Positions 8,925 to 17,532 of a stretch of 64,000 nt of DNA are shown in pieces. A program made the position numbers and the translations under genes. The number at the start of each line of letters is the position of its first letter. Within the stretch, counting starts at the first letter, position 1. The notes beneath the pieces are model-generated. The model searched no databases. It had not been told where the DNA came from and was given only the letters and a program-made list of their open reading frames with translations. Source of the stretch: UBA6136 sp044350805 (GTDB lineage Bacteria > Pseudomonadota > Gammaproteobacteria > Methylococcales > Methylococcaceae); NCBI GenBank assembly GCA_044350805.1, contig JBILGU010000015.1, positions 6,245 to 70,244 on the forward strand. Direction: 5' to 3'.

Positions 8925-11900
8925 GGGTTCAGGGCCCCCGCCCTCATCAGTGCAAGGAGTTCATCCGAATCCATACGACCACTGATATCACCGCCTTCAA
9001 GAAGGCTCTCAGCCAGCTCCCGTTTGCTTTTGTGCAGTCTGACGATTTGTTCTTCGATGGTCCCTTGGGTGATCAGGCGATAGACCGTCACGGGACGTTC
9101 CTGGCCCATGCGATGGGCTCTGGATGAGGCCTGATCCTCCACGGCGGGATTCCACCAGGGATCGAGATGGATGACATAATCGGCGGCCGTCAGGTTGAGG
9201 CCTGTTCCCCCGGCCTTGAGACTGATCAGGAAGACATCGCCCTCCCCCCTCTGAAATGCCTCGACACGTCGTTTGCGCTCGGCAGTCGGCGTGCGGCCGT
9301 CCAGGTACTGATAGTGGACACCCCGTTGATCAAGGGACTTTCGAATCAGTTCCAGATGGTCAACGAACTGGCTGAAAATCAGAGCCTTGTGTCGATTTTC
9401 CAGCAATTCGTCCACAACGGTCCCGAGGAGCTCGAGTTTACTGCTCGCAAGTTCAAGATCGGGAGCGATGAGGTTGGGATTGCAGCACGCCCGCCGCAGT
9501 TGAGTGAGCGCAACCAGAACCTTGAACCTTCGATCCTCTGCCAGGGGATCTGAGTCCTCGATCTCCTGGACCAGTTTTTTTCGTAGCGCTTCGTAAAATG
9601 CAGCCTCCTTTCCCGTCAGGACCACCTTGAGCTCAATCTCGGTCCGTTCGGGCAGTTCATCGAGGACCTCTGATTTGGTTCTCCGAAGAAAAAAAGGCTG
9701 AATCAGTTGCCGAAGTCGATGCTTGGCATCACGCGAGCCATTTCGCTCGATGGGAAAGGCGTATTTTTTATTGAAACTGGCTTCAGAGCCCAGAAGTCCG
9801 GGGTTGAGAAAGCGAAACAGGTTCCAGAGTTCGCCGAGGTGATTCTCAATCGGTGTCCCGGTCAGGGCAATCCGGAAGTCGCTTTGTAGGGCCATGACGG
9901 CTTTTGAGCGTTGTGTCGCGGTATTTTTGATGGCTTGAGCTTCATCAAGAACCAGGCTTCGATACCGCATGGCCAGAAGAGGTTCGAGGACACTCTCCTG
10001 CTGAAGCAGTCCATAACTGATCACCAGAACATCAAAGGGCCCGAGACCTTCGATTTGCGCTTTTCGATCGCCAACGAGGCTTTGAACATGAAGCGTTGGC
10101 GCGAAACGCCGGATCTCGTTGTGCCAGTTAAACACAACGGAGGTTGGGGCAATGATCAGGGTGGGACCCTTGGCCGCGCGTGAAAGGATGAGGGCGATCG
10201 TTTGAACTGTTTTTCCAAGCCCCATGTCGTCAGCCAAGCAGGCTCCGACACCCCATGCCGCAAGACGGGAGAGCCAGACATAGCCTTCGAGTTGATAATC
10301 CCTGAGTGTCGCCGTGAGAGTTGAAGGCAGCGCAGGATGGGCCGTGAGAGCCTCTTTGAGCTGAAGAATTCGAGTTTTGAATGCCTCATCGGTTTCAAAG
10401 TTTTGGAACTCAGGAGCCATCCCCTCAAGGAGTGAAAGTGCCAAGGGATGAACTTTACGGGAGGCTCCCTGGCCTTCGGTCAGGCTGCGAAGGTCATCCA
10501 ACCTTTTTTTCAATGAGGCGGTCAGTGCCAGAAAACGGTCCCCATCCAGCCGAATAAAGCGATGCTGCGCGTTGTCGGTGAGCTTGAGGAGCGTTTGCAG
10601 GAGGATGACTTCACCATGATCGGTTTCAAGTTCCCCGGAAACGGCAAACCAGTCGCGTTGCTGGCCAATTCGGATGTTAAATTTTGCCGGAGAGGCTTCG
10701 CCCAGTACCTCGATTTTCTTGCCCTTCGGCCATTCGATATCCAGAGATTCCGAAGGCAATGACTGGAGCTCAAGAAGAAATTCGAGACTGGCATCGGCAG
10801 AGTCCAGAAACCAAGTCCAGCCGGCACCTTCGGCAAGGGTTGCCGAGAGGCTTGGACAGGTGCCCTGAATGTTCATCGCGACCAACAGCTCTGCCTGAAG
10901 ATCTCTTTGGGTCTGGAGCCTTTGCCCTTGTGACTCGGTAATCAGGCTTTTGGGGCCGGATCCTGGAGGAAAATAGGGGCCGAGAGTGTCAAAAGGCCGC
11001 ATTTGCAGGCAGACATTCAGTCCTTCTCCCTCTTGGCTAAGTTGTAGGCGGGGTTTTGTGGAGGCCGAAACGGCTTCGATGCCGCCAATGTCGACGGTCC
11101 CGAGATCTGAATGAATCGTGACGAGAGCTGCGATCCCCTTGAGGCTCTCGATGAGTCGAGTGTGTTGGGATTCGGGGACCACGAATCCGTTGCCGATGGA
11201 TTCAAGGAGACGGCGATGATCGTTGCGGATGGGGGTGACTCGAAGTGTCGTGGCGCTGAGGCGATGAAAGACCAGTGATTCCTCCCCCTGGGGAATGGGC
11301 CAAAGCGAAATCCTGACCTGATGATTCGTCTCGCGCTGGATGCGGAGTTCCGGGGGAACGACCTCAATCTCCAGAGTCTGACCCGTTGCGTGATCGAAAA
11401 CGGCGGGGTGTCCGACAAGCGCTTTCCAGCCCCCTTCCTCCAGATGGAAGGATCGGTAATAGTGACCCTGCCGGATATGGCGAATGATTTCACGATCCTG
11501 CGCCGAGGGTTCGCTTTCAAATCCTCGTTCTTCGATCAGGTTCTGAACACTCAGAAGGCGACCTTTGGTCCAGCCCTTGGAATTCAGCTTCTGTTCACGG
11601 GGTTCCACCAAGTAACGCTGGCCATATTGATGCTCGACGAACCAGGCCAGCCGGCAGGGTTTGGCCGGTTTGGTCTCGCACTTTTCTTCGATATTTGCTT
11701 TAGGGGGAAAGCGCTGTTCAATGGCCCGCAGAGTCTTTTCCCAGGGGGCCTCATACTGGACGCGATCGGTCAGGAGGGTCCATTCCCCCTCAAGATCCTT
11801 GAGACGCGAGTCCTTAGCGGCGGACCCCTGGCCTTGAAGGCGAGCATGGAGGATCTCAAACTCGAGTGCGGGCCACAAAAGCCCTTGCCCCCGGAGGTGT

Positions 11901-13129
11901 TCAGCCATTTGCTGCGTCAGACCCGACAGGGCGCCCAGAACGGAAGGGTTCTCTTCGTATTTGAGAATCAGTAAAAGACCCAGCCAGAACGTCAGAATGT
12001 CGGGGGCTTTGGGGTTGTGCTCGTACTTTATAAGGAGAAGTTCACTGAGAAAACGGGGGCTTGGTGCCTGCGCGGTTGCCAGTTCGAGGCCTTCCTCCAG
12101 AGACGAATACGAAGGGTAGGATTCCCGCCATTCGTCGGCCTGCTTGATAAGGATTCGAAGTCGACTGAGCTGGGTGCCTTGAAGCAGGAGGGCGAAGCAA
12201 TGAAAGATTCCAAAAATTCCCGGAAGGACTGCTTTCTTTTCCCCGGTCGCTTTTCGGTGGCATTTTAGGGCCTTTTCAAACGCACTCAGCCCGAAAAAGC
12301 GATCCCCGTTGAGGAGACCGAAAATGCCCTCGATGGCCCATCGTTCGGGGTCCGATTCCGGGATCTCGCGACTCAGTGCCATAGCCTCCGGCAAATGCCC
12401 GATTTCGAGTAGCGCGAAAACCAGGCTTCCTGAGGGTATTCCCAGATGCAAAGCCCATGCCTTGAGATCTTTTAGGGTCTCCGGGGTCCAGCCGAAACGG
12501 GCGCTGAGGTGAATCAGGATGCCGGGAAGGAATCGACGCTTGAGGTGATCAGGAATCGAGGCGAACCATGCGGCATCGTAGGGATTGAGGAGTGCGCGGA
12601 TTCCGATGATGTTTGCGGAGGGTATTCCGCTCCATCCCTCTCGCCAATAGCGGGTCGCATGTTTTCGGAAAGAGGTGATGATCTTGTCGATGTAGCCTTC
12701 GTCACCCTCATAAAGAGCGATTCGAATCTCCCGGATGAACTGTTCCCCGGATTCAAAACGAAGGTCGCCCAGTCGGGATCTTGGCATCCCGGGCCAATGG
12801 CTTTCCAGAGGCCAGGCAACGTGGGCCAGTTCAACAAAGCGGGCGAGTTCTCCGGCTTGGGTCAGGTGGCGCAAGATCAGATCCAGCCATTCGGGGGGAC
12901 ACGCCACCTTTTCTGCGCCGGATTTAAAACGCTGCAGGAGGCCCGCCGCAACGGCTGGATCGAGATTCAATTTCTGAGAGGAAGAAAAACCAAGCGTCGA
13001 TTTGATCTCACGAAGCCCGAGCGGGGCGAAGTTAACTGCAACCAGCGCAACGACCTCCCGCAGGGGGGGATCAAGGTTCAGATAGAGGGACAGGCGCGCG
13101 TTGGAATGAGAAGTAGTTTCGGAGGTCAT
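8921..13129 (-). CDS. Large SNF2/Rad54-type DEAD-like ATPase (HepA/RapA class)
   Basis: This double-stranded DNA translocase has a 1402-residue chain. The C-terminal third is the motor: Walker A in DDMGLGKTVQTIAL at about residue 965, Walker B-type DEAQAIKN at about 1060, motif III TGTPIENHLGELWNLF, and the second RecA lobe with DPWWNPAVEDQASSRAHRMG at about 1325-1345 and the arginine-finger region. The first 900 residues show no fold I recognise and look like mixed alpha/beta and helical repeats. Bacterial SNF2 proteins of this size are usually linked to transcription recycling or DNA remodelling, and sometimes to defence. Nothing nearby (no methylase or nuclease) supports defence here. The 4-nt overlap with the GT2 gene is noted there. 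Confidence 0.93.
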   Translation of the reverse strand: MTSETTSHSNARLSLYLNLDPPLREVVALVAVNFAPLGLREIKSTLGFSSSQKLNLDPAVAAGLLQRFKSGAEKVACPPEWLDLILRHLTQAGELARFVELAHVAWPLESHWPGMPRSRLGDLRFESGEQFIREIRIALYEGDEGYIDKIITSFRKHATRYWREGWSGIPSANIIGIRALLNPYDAAWFASIPDHLKRRFLPGILIHLSARFGWTPETLKDLKAWALHLGIPSGSLVFALLEIGHLPEAMALSREIPESDPERWAIEGIFGLLNGDRFFGLSAFEKALKCHRKATGEKKAVLPGIFGIFHCFALLLQGTQLSRLRILIKQADEWRESYPSYSSLEEGLELATAQAPSPRFLSELLLIKYEHNPKAPDILTFWLGLLLILKYEENPSVLGALSGLTQQMAEHLRGQGLLWPALEFEILHARLQGQGSAAKDSRLKDLEGEWTLLTDRVQYEAPWEKTLRAIEQRFPPKANIEEKCETKPAKPCRLAWFVEHQYGQRYLVEPREQKLNSKGWTKGRLLSVQNLIEERGFESEPSAQDREIIRHIRQGHYYRSFHLEEGGWKALVGHPAVFDHATGQTLEIEVVPPELRIQRETNHQVRISLWPIPQGEESLVFHRLSATTLRVTPIRNDHRRLLESIGNGFVVPESQHTRLIESLKGIAALVTIHSDLGTVDIGGIEAVSASTKPRLQLSQEGEGLNVCLQMRPFDTLGPYFPPGSGPKSLITESQGQRLQTQRDLQAELLVAMNIQGTCPSLSATLAEGAGWTWFLDSADASLEFLLELQSLPSESLDIEWPKGKKIEVLGEASPAKFNIRIGQQRDWFAVSGELETDHGEVILLQTLLKLTDNAQHRFIRLDGDRFLALTASLKKRLDDLRSLTEGQGASRKVHPLALSLLEGMAPEFQNFETDEAFKTRILQLKEALTAHPALPSTLTATLRDYQLEGYVWLSRLAAWGVGACLADDMGLGKTVQTIALILSRAAKGPTLIIAPTSVVFNWHNEIRRFAPTLHVQSLVGDRKAQIEGLGPFDVLVISYGLLQQESVLEPLLAMRYRSLVLDEAQAIKNTATQRSKAVMALQSDFRIALTGTPIENHLGELWNLFRFLNPGLLGSEASFNKKYAFPIERNGSRDAKHRLRQLIQPFFLRRTKSEVLDELPERTEIELKVVLTGKEAAFYEALRKKLVQEIEDSDPLAEDRRFKVLVALTQLRRACCNPNLIAPDLELASSKLELLGTVVDELLENRHKALIFSQFVDHLELIRKSLDQRGVHYQYLDGRTPTAERKRRVEAFQRGEGDVFLISLKAGGTGLNLTAADYVIHLDPWWNPAVEDQASSRAHRMGQERPVTVYRLITQGTIEEQIVRLHKSKRELAESLLEGGDISGRMDSDELLALMRAGALNP

Positions 13130-13247
13130 GGGATTTTTGTTCTGGGGCGCGAGAGACGGACTGTCAGGACAATGATCATCGACAACGACGCGACTCTAAA
13201 GTCGGCTGATGCATATTGAACAAGTGCGAGGCAATCAATGGAGGGTT

Positions 13248-14261
13248 TCAATCGCCGTTCATTGAGAATCCATGGTGAGTCAGGCAGGCCTTGATCGATT
13301 GTGCCACCCGATTCCAGGAGAAATCCCGAGCCCGAATCAGACCGCTTTGTCGAAGTCGGTCACGAAGATCATCCTGATGAAGGGCTCTCAGGCCCTCAAC
13401 CAGACTCTCGGGGCGGCCTGGATCGAAGTAAGCAACGGCATCCTGCCCGATTTCGGGAAGCGCGCTACGTTGGCTTGCCAGAACGGGTGTTCCTGAGGCC
13501 ATGGCTTCCAGAAGCGGGAGTCCGAAGCCTTCGACCCAAGAGGGAATCACCAAGGCATGGGCCCTTCGGTAGAGGGCAGCCAGCTTCTCATCCCCAAGTA
13601 ATCCGGTGAAGTGAATACGCTCTGATAGATGGCAATCGAGATTCTGGCGCGTGAACTCGGATGTGGGGTTGCCTGTCAGGACGAGATCAAACTCGCGGGA
13701 CAGCCCGCTGGCTTCGAAAGCCCTCAGTAATCCTCCGACGTTTTTATGGGGCTTGTGATTTCCGACATAAAGAAAGAACGGTTTGGGCGTGGGTCCCCAA
13801 CGAGGACCTTCGGGGTGAAACCAGGGGCTCACGCCATTACCGACCACGTGGACTTTTTCGGAGGGTATCCCACCCCAACCTACGATTCTCTGTTTCGAGT
13901 GCATTGAAACCGTCAAAATGCCGACGGCCCGGTGAAGGGCTGGCCGGATGACAGTGCTGTAGTAAGCTTTTTTAAAGAGGCTGGATTCTTCCGGCACCTC
14001 CAGATGGATCAGGTCATGCAGGGTGAAAAAGAACGGGCGGGGATTTCCCAAGGGGGGGTTGAAGCCAGGGCTCAGGTGGAATGAAGAGGAGGGCGTTTGA
14101 TTCAGGGTGAACTGAAGCTTCAGGGGGTCCAGCAGGCTGAGCGGTTTCCCCTTGAGGGGGAGAGCCAGATGAGGAAGGCGATGGGCGATTTCGGTGGCAA
14201 AACGACCGATACCGTGGGGACCCTCCCAGCGGCGATCCAGGATGAGGGGTCCCTGTCTCAT
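13248..14261 (-). CDS. Family 4 (GT-B) glycosyltransferase, mannosyltransferase-like
   Basis: This is a retaining NDP-sugar transferase. ATG 14261 gives 337 residues starting with GPLILDRRWEGPHGIGRFATEI, where GIGRF is the glycine-rich N-lobe loop. The linker motif VVGNGVSPWFHP, the FLYVGNHKPHKNV segment (Lys for phosphate contact) and the E-x7-E-like PSWVEGFGLPLLEAMASGTPVLAS at about 255-280 mark the C-lobe. The reading frame stays open upstream to 14504, but that stretch runs into the RRM gene in another frame, so I reject it as coding. It lies just downstream of the RRM gene and its terminator, so it may have its own promoter. Confidence 0.9.
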   Translation of the reverse strand: MRQGPLILDRRWEGPHGIGRFATEIAHRLPHLALPLKGKPLSLLDPLKLQFTLNQTPSSSFHLSPGFNPPLGNPRPFFFTLHDLIHLEVPEESSLFKKAYYSTVIRPALHRAVGILTVSMHSKQRIVGWGGIPSEKVHVVGNGVSPWFHPEGPRWGPTPKPFFLYVGNHKPHKNVGGLLRAFEASGLSREFDLVLTGNPTSEFTRQNLDCHLSERIHFTGLLGDEKLAALYRRAHALVIPSWVEGFGLPLLEAMASGTPVLASQRSALPEIGQDAVAYFDPGRPESLVEGLRALHQDDLRDRLRQSGLIRARDFSWNRVAQSIKACLTHHGFSMNGD

Positions 14262-14308
14262 GGCGTTTGCGTGTGTTCTGGTGATGAAACAACTTAAGGG
14301 TTCTGAAT

Positions 14309-14331
14309 GCAAAGGGGCCGCGATGCGGCCC
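14309..14331 (-). terminator. Intrinsic terminator of the RRM gene
   Basis: On the minus strand, 25 nt past the stop of the RRM protein gene, there is a GGGGCCGC / GCGGCCCC stem of 8 bp with a 3-nt loop, followed by TTT. The very GC-rich stem is strong; the U-run is short. It separates the RRM gene from the glycosyltransferase further downstream. Confidence 0.65.
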
Positions 14332-14355
14332 CCAGATCCCGGACAGTGACCGGAC

Positions 14356-14691
14356 TTAGAAGCGACGACCGCCGCCGAAGCCACCGCGATCTCCACGGTC
14401 GCCACCGAAACCGCCGCGACGCGGAGCACCGCCGGCCGGACGGCTGTCGTCACGCGGACGCGCTTCATTGACGGTGATGGTGCGGCCACCAAGATCGGTG
14501 CCATTCAACTTTTCGATCGCCGAAGCGGCGCCGGCATCTTCCATTTCAACAAAACCAAAGCCCTTGGACTGGCCGGTCATGCGGTCGGTGATGACATTGA
14601 CAGAAGATACGTCGCCAAACTGTGCGAAGGCATCACGCAGTTCATCCTGGGTGGTCTTGAACGAAAGGTTGCCGACATAAATATTTTTCAT
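14356..14691 (-). CDS. RRM-type RNA-binding protein (glycine-rich, cold-inducible type)
   Basis: This is a single RNA recognition motif protein of 111 residues. RNP2 is IYVGNL at residues 4-9 and RNP1 is KGFGFVEM at about 44-51; the beta-alpha-beta-beta-alpha-beta fold ends near residue 80. The remaining 30 residues are Gly/Arg-rich (RGG-like), as in cyanobacterial Rbp and plant glycine-rich RNA-binding proteins, which bind single-stranded RNA and are often cold-induced. Around 280 bp separate it from the divergent permease gene, leaving space for a long 5' untranslated leader such as cold-regulated genes use; no leader element was identified. A strong terminator follows it. Confidence 0.95.
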   Translation of the reverse strand: MKNIYVGNLSFKTTQDELRDAFAQFGDVSSVNVITDRMTGQSKGFGFVEMEDAGAASAIEKLNGTDLGGRTITVNEARPRDDSRPAGGAPRRGGFGGDRGDRGGFGGGRRF

Positions 14692-14978
14692 AAAGCTAGA
14701 ACTCCAAACCCGACACGTCGCCGGAACGTACTTGAAAACAAATGTCCCCCAAAGGGACGATAAAACCTAGGCGAGTTACTTCGTGTGGGAGCGGACTTCA
14801 AGAAAAAGCGTTGTGATGCGCCGGATTCGCGAAGATCCTGTGCTTGACGCCAGGAAGAACTTTAAAGGCCCTATAACGGTAACACGCTAATTTGAATTTG
14901 CCCATTGTTTTTTATAGGGGATTTTCCCCTTGAATGGCCTATTCTGAGGGTATTTGATGGAAAGGATGTTTCAAGTTG

Positions 14979-15965
14979 ATGAAAATACCTAAGGAATATC
15001 CGAAAGAGGCTTTGGGTCTTTTGGATATGGGGCTGGCCTCTCTCCTATTTGCCGCGATGGCAGGCTGCGTGTTTGCGGTTTCGAAAGGACCCCATCCCCT
15101 GGAAGCCCCGGTGGTGAGCTTCATTCGCGTCGGGGTGAACCTCGGGGTGGTCTTCATTCCGGCACTCCTTGCCGGCAAGGTAAGGACACTCTTCGGCGAC
15201 CTTCGGCCCTCACTGTGGCTCCGGGGTCTTTTTGGTGGGTCGTCCCTGATGCTCTCATTTCTCTCCATCCAGCGCATCGGTCCCGGGGAGAGTGCCTTTC
15301 TGACGGCGACCAGCGGGATCTTTGTCGCCGCTATGGGGCCTTGGGTTCTGGGTCAGCGAAACCGTTGGGGAGATTGGATTGCGATCCTGGGCGCCTTTGT
15401 GGGGCTCTATCTTTTGATGGCCCCTCAGGAAGCAGATCGAGATCTTCTTGGGCGTCTGATGGGGGTGGGGTCAGGATTTCTAGCGGCCCTGGCCTATCTC
15501 ATGGTCTCTCGGGCCGGTCGAAGCAATCACCCGGTCACCATCGTCTTCTATTTCAGCCTGATCGGATTTTTGATCCACGGCGTCTGGTTCTCATTCGTGG
15601 GTCTGAAACTCCCGATGGATGAGAGGGCTTGGGGGCTGGCCCTAGGGGCCGGCCTTTTGGGAACGATCGCCCAGTTCTTCCTGACCCGGGCCTACCAGAG
15701 GGCACCGGCCGCCAAGGTCAGCGCGATGGCGTTTTTGTCCCCGGTCTTGAGCCTTTGGGTGAGCGTGGCTTTTTTTGCGGTTCAGCCTTCGGAGCGGGCC
15801 CTTTGGGGGTGTTTCCTGATCCTCCTCGCGGGGGTGTTCCTGCCTTTCGTGCGGATCCTGAGCCCCTCGGCGGGTTCCTTAGGAAACGACCTGAAGCCGG
15901 TTTCGAAACGAAGGCGGAGGTCTGAAAGGCGTAACTCAGGATCGCGGCGGTCTGGGCGACATTGA
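14979..15965 (+). CDS. DMT-superfamily EamA-type permease
   Basis: This is an inner-membrane transporter of the drug/metabolite superfamily with two EamA repeats and about ten spans over residues 15-297. The internal Arg/Gly-rich repeat boundaries and SRAGRSNHPVTIVFYFSLIG at about 175-195 fit the family. The substrate is unknown; many members export metabolites. ATG 14979 is preferred to an in-frame TTG one codon earlier; AAGGA occurs about 12 nt upstream. The last 35 codons encode a highly basic tail (KRRRRSERRNSGSRRSG) that is antisense to the catalytic end of the convergent methyltransferase gene. The tail is therefore likely an accident of overlap rather than part of the transporter. Confidence 0.88.
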   Translation: MKIPKEYPKEALGLLDMGLASLLFAAMAGCVFAVSKGPHPLEAPVVSFIRVGVNLGVVFIPALLAGKVRTLFGDLRPSLWLRGLFGGSSLMLSFLSIQRIGPGESAFLTATSGIFVAAMGPWVLGQRNRWGDWIAILGAFVGLYLLMAPQEADRDLLGRLMGVGSGFLAALAYLMVSRAGRSNHPVTIVFYFSLIGFLIHGVWFSFVGLKLPMDERAWGLALGAGLLGTIAQFFLTRAYQRAPAAKVSAMAFLSPVLSLWVSVAFFAVQPSERALWGCFLILLAGVFLPFVRILSPSAGSLGNDLKPVSKRRRRSERRNSGSRRSGRH

Positions 15966-16755
15966 GCGACTGAAGATCGCCCGTTCCTGGAATCATCAAA
16001 AGATCGTCGCAGGATTTGAGCCTTTCAGAGGACAGTCCCTCCTCTTCGTTCCCGAGAAGGATCAGCCGGGGGGTAGGTTTTCCCTCCGCCAGAGACCTCA
16101 GGGATTGCGCCTGTCGTGAGAGCGTGGTCGCGGTGACCTTGAAGCCTTTTCGGGCCTCTTCCAAGAGATTCTGGAGACCCTCTGCTCTGAAGATGGTGAG
16201 GGCTTCAAGACCTCCTTCAGCCACCCGGTAAGCGGCATCAGAGAGTCCTGCTTGGCGGGGGTCATCGGAAAGAATCAGCGACTTGAACCCAAAAAAGGCG
16301 AGAGACCTTGCAATGGCGCCGATGTTGTGGGGATTGCCGATCCCATCCAGGACAAAATGCACGGGGCCTAGGTCTTTTAACTGCGAAAGACTGTGCCTGG
16401 TGAGGGCATGCTCAGTCTTGGGGGTCGCGATAGCGACCAGCCCCCCGTGGTGGGGAGAGCCATAGATTTTCTCGAGTTCGCCATCCGGCACCATGCGATA
16501 GGGCAATCGCCGCTGGGCGAGTTCCCGACAATAATCCCCCACGTTCCGCGATTTTGATTCGGCATAGAAAAAGCGCAAGACCCGGTCCGGGTCATGCAGA
16601 AACAGTGCCCCAACGGCGGGGCCCCCTGCGATTCGGATTTCGGAAACGCGGCGGGTTTCAGAGCGCTCAGGAATCTCTGAATACCAGGAATCTGAGGAGG
16701 GTTCAGCGCGATCCCGGAATGTGGATCGAGGGGTGCGGGGGGGACGGTTGGTCAT
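15718..16755 (-). CDS. SPOUT (TrmH/SpoU-family) RNA 2'-O-methyltransferase, YfiF-like
   Basis: This enzyme transfers a methyl group from S-adenosylmethionine to a ribose 2'-OH of tRNA or rRNA. The 345 residues comprise a disordered basic N-terminus (1-40), an L30-like substrate-binding domain (about 40-110, with HHGGLVAIA), and the SpoU knot domain (about 120-275) with motif 1 NPHNIGAIARS, motif 2 LGNEEEGLS and motif 3 IPGTGDLQSLNVAQTAAI. The layout resembles E. coli YfiF more than RlmB. About 70 C-terminal residues are Pro/Arg/Gly/Lys-rich and are read antisense to the permease gene, a 248-nt overlap. The RNA target cannot be read from the sequence. Confidence 0.9.
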   Translation of the reverse strand: MTNRPPRTPRSTFRDRAEPSSDSWYSEIPERSETRRVSEIRIAGGPAVGALFLHDPDRVLRFFYAESKSRNVGDYCRELAQRRLPYRMVPDGELEKIYGSPHHGGLVAIATPKTEHALTRHSLSQLKDLGPVHFVLDGIGNPHNIGAIARSLAFFGFKSLILSDDPRQAGLSDAAYRVAEGGLEALTIFRAEGLQNLLEEARKGFKVTATTLSRQAQSLRSLAEGKPTPRLILLGNEEEGLSSERLKSCDDLLMIPGTGDLQSLNVAQTAAILSYAFQTSAFVSKPASGRFLRNPPRGSGSARKAGTPPRGGSGNTPKGPAPKAEPQKKPRSPKGSRPGTKTPSR

Positions 16756-16808
16756 GATTCAATCTGTCTTGGGGCTCAAAGAAGTAAGGTGCTCGGGCGC
16801 ATCAGGCC

Positions 16809-17504
16809 ATGTGGCAGGGACAATCCACGACCGATACGGCAGAATGCCTAATGTTGCAGATAGAGCAAATCGGTGTGGCCCGCATTATCCTTTTTAATAA
16901 ACCCTTTGGGGTCTTGTCGCAGTTCACAGATCCCGAGGGCGACCGTGAGACGCTGGCACATTATCTCGACCTTCCAGGATTCAGACCGGCGGGAAGGCTC
17001 GATTATGACAGCGAAGGGCTACTGATCTTGACGGACTCAGGGGTGCTCCAGTCGAAAATCGCCGATCCTCGTCACAAGATGGCCAAGAACTACTGGGTTC
17101 AGGTCGAAGGGGAGCCCGAGGAAACCGATCTCGATCGTCTTCGCGCCGGGGTCCTTTTGAAGGATGGATCGACGTTGCCGGCCCAAGTCGAGCGAATGAT
17201 TGAGCCTTTGGGCTTATGGGACCGGAATCCCCCCATCCGCTACCGGGCGTCCATTCCAACGGCCTGGTTGAGCCTGACCATTCGGGAGGGCCGAAATCGC
17301 CAGGTGCGGCGAATGACGGCCGCGATCGGCTATCCGACGCTCCGTCTGGTGCGAGCCCAAATTGGCGATTGGGCCCTTGAGGCTCTTAGGCCCGGAGGAT
17401 TCAGGGAATCCAAGATTCCTGAACACATAACAGGCTCACCACACCGGCGGAACGCACCACCCCCCTCTTCAAGGACTCGTTCACGCTCAAGAAGACCGGC
17501 ATAA
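16809..17504 (+). CDS. rluE: Pseudouridine synthase, RluE-like (RsuA family)
   Basis: This enzyme isomerises a specific uridine in 23S rRNA to pseudouridine. The catalytic aspartate is in GRLDYDSEGLLILT at about residues 63-76, and the family motifs FNKPFGVLSQF near the N-terminus and EGRNRQVRRMTAAIGYPTLRL at about 160-180 are intact. There is no S4 domain, as in RluE. ATG 16809 gives 231 residues; ATG 16851 gives 217, the length of E. coli RluE, and may be the true start. The C-terminal 25 residues are Arg/Ser-rich and extra. It is divergent from the methyltransferase gene, 53 nt apart, so two rRNA/tRNA modification genes face away from each other. Confidence 0.9.
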   Translation: MWQGQSTTDTAECLMLQIEQIGVARIILFNKPFGVLSQFTDPEGDRETLAHYLDLPGFRPAGRLDYDSEGLLILTDSGVLQSKIADPRHKMAKNYWVQVEGEPEETDLDRLRAGVLLKDGSTLPAQVERMIEPLGLWDRNPPIRYRASIPTAWLSLTIREGRNRQVRRMTAAIGYPTLRLVRAQIGDWALEALRPGGFRESKIPEHITGSPHRRNAPPPSSRTRSRSRRPA

Positions 17505-17532
17505 CTTTGGATGGATGATTTTGGCTCTTCTT

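Noticed and set aside
8921..13129. SNF2 protein as the core of a defence system
   Set aside because: No nuclease, methylase, PLD or other defence partner lies next to it; neighbours are a glycosyltransferase and unrelated genes.
14262..14504. N-terminal extension of the glycosyltransferase at 13248-14261
   Set aside because: The extension would overlap the RRM gene in another frame and is Ala/Val-rich low complexity; the RRM gene and its terminator are well supported.
14692..14978. TTGACG near 14844 as a -35 box for the permease
   Set aside because: No acceptable -10 box occurs at 16-18 bp; the TATAAC further on is 22 bp away.
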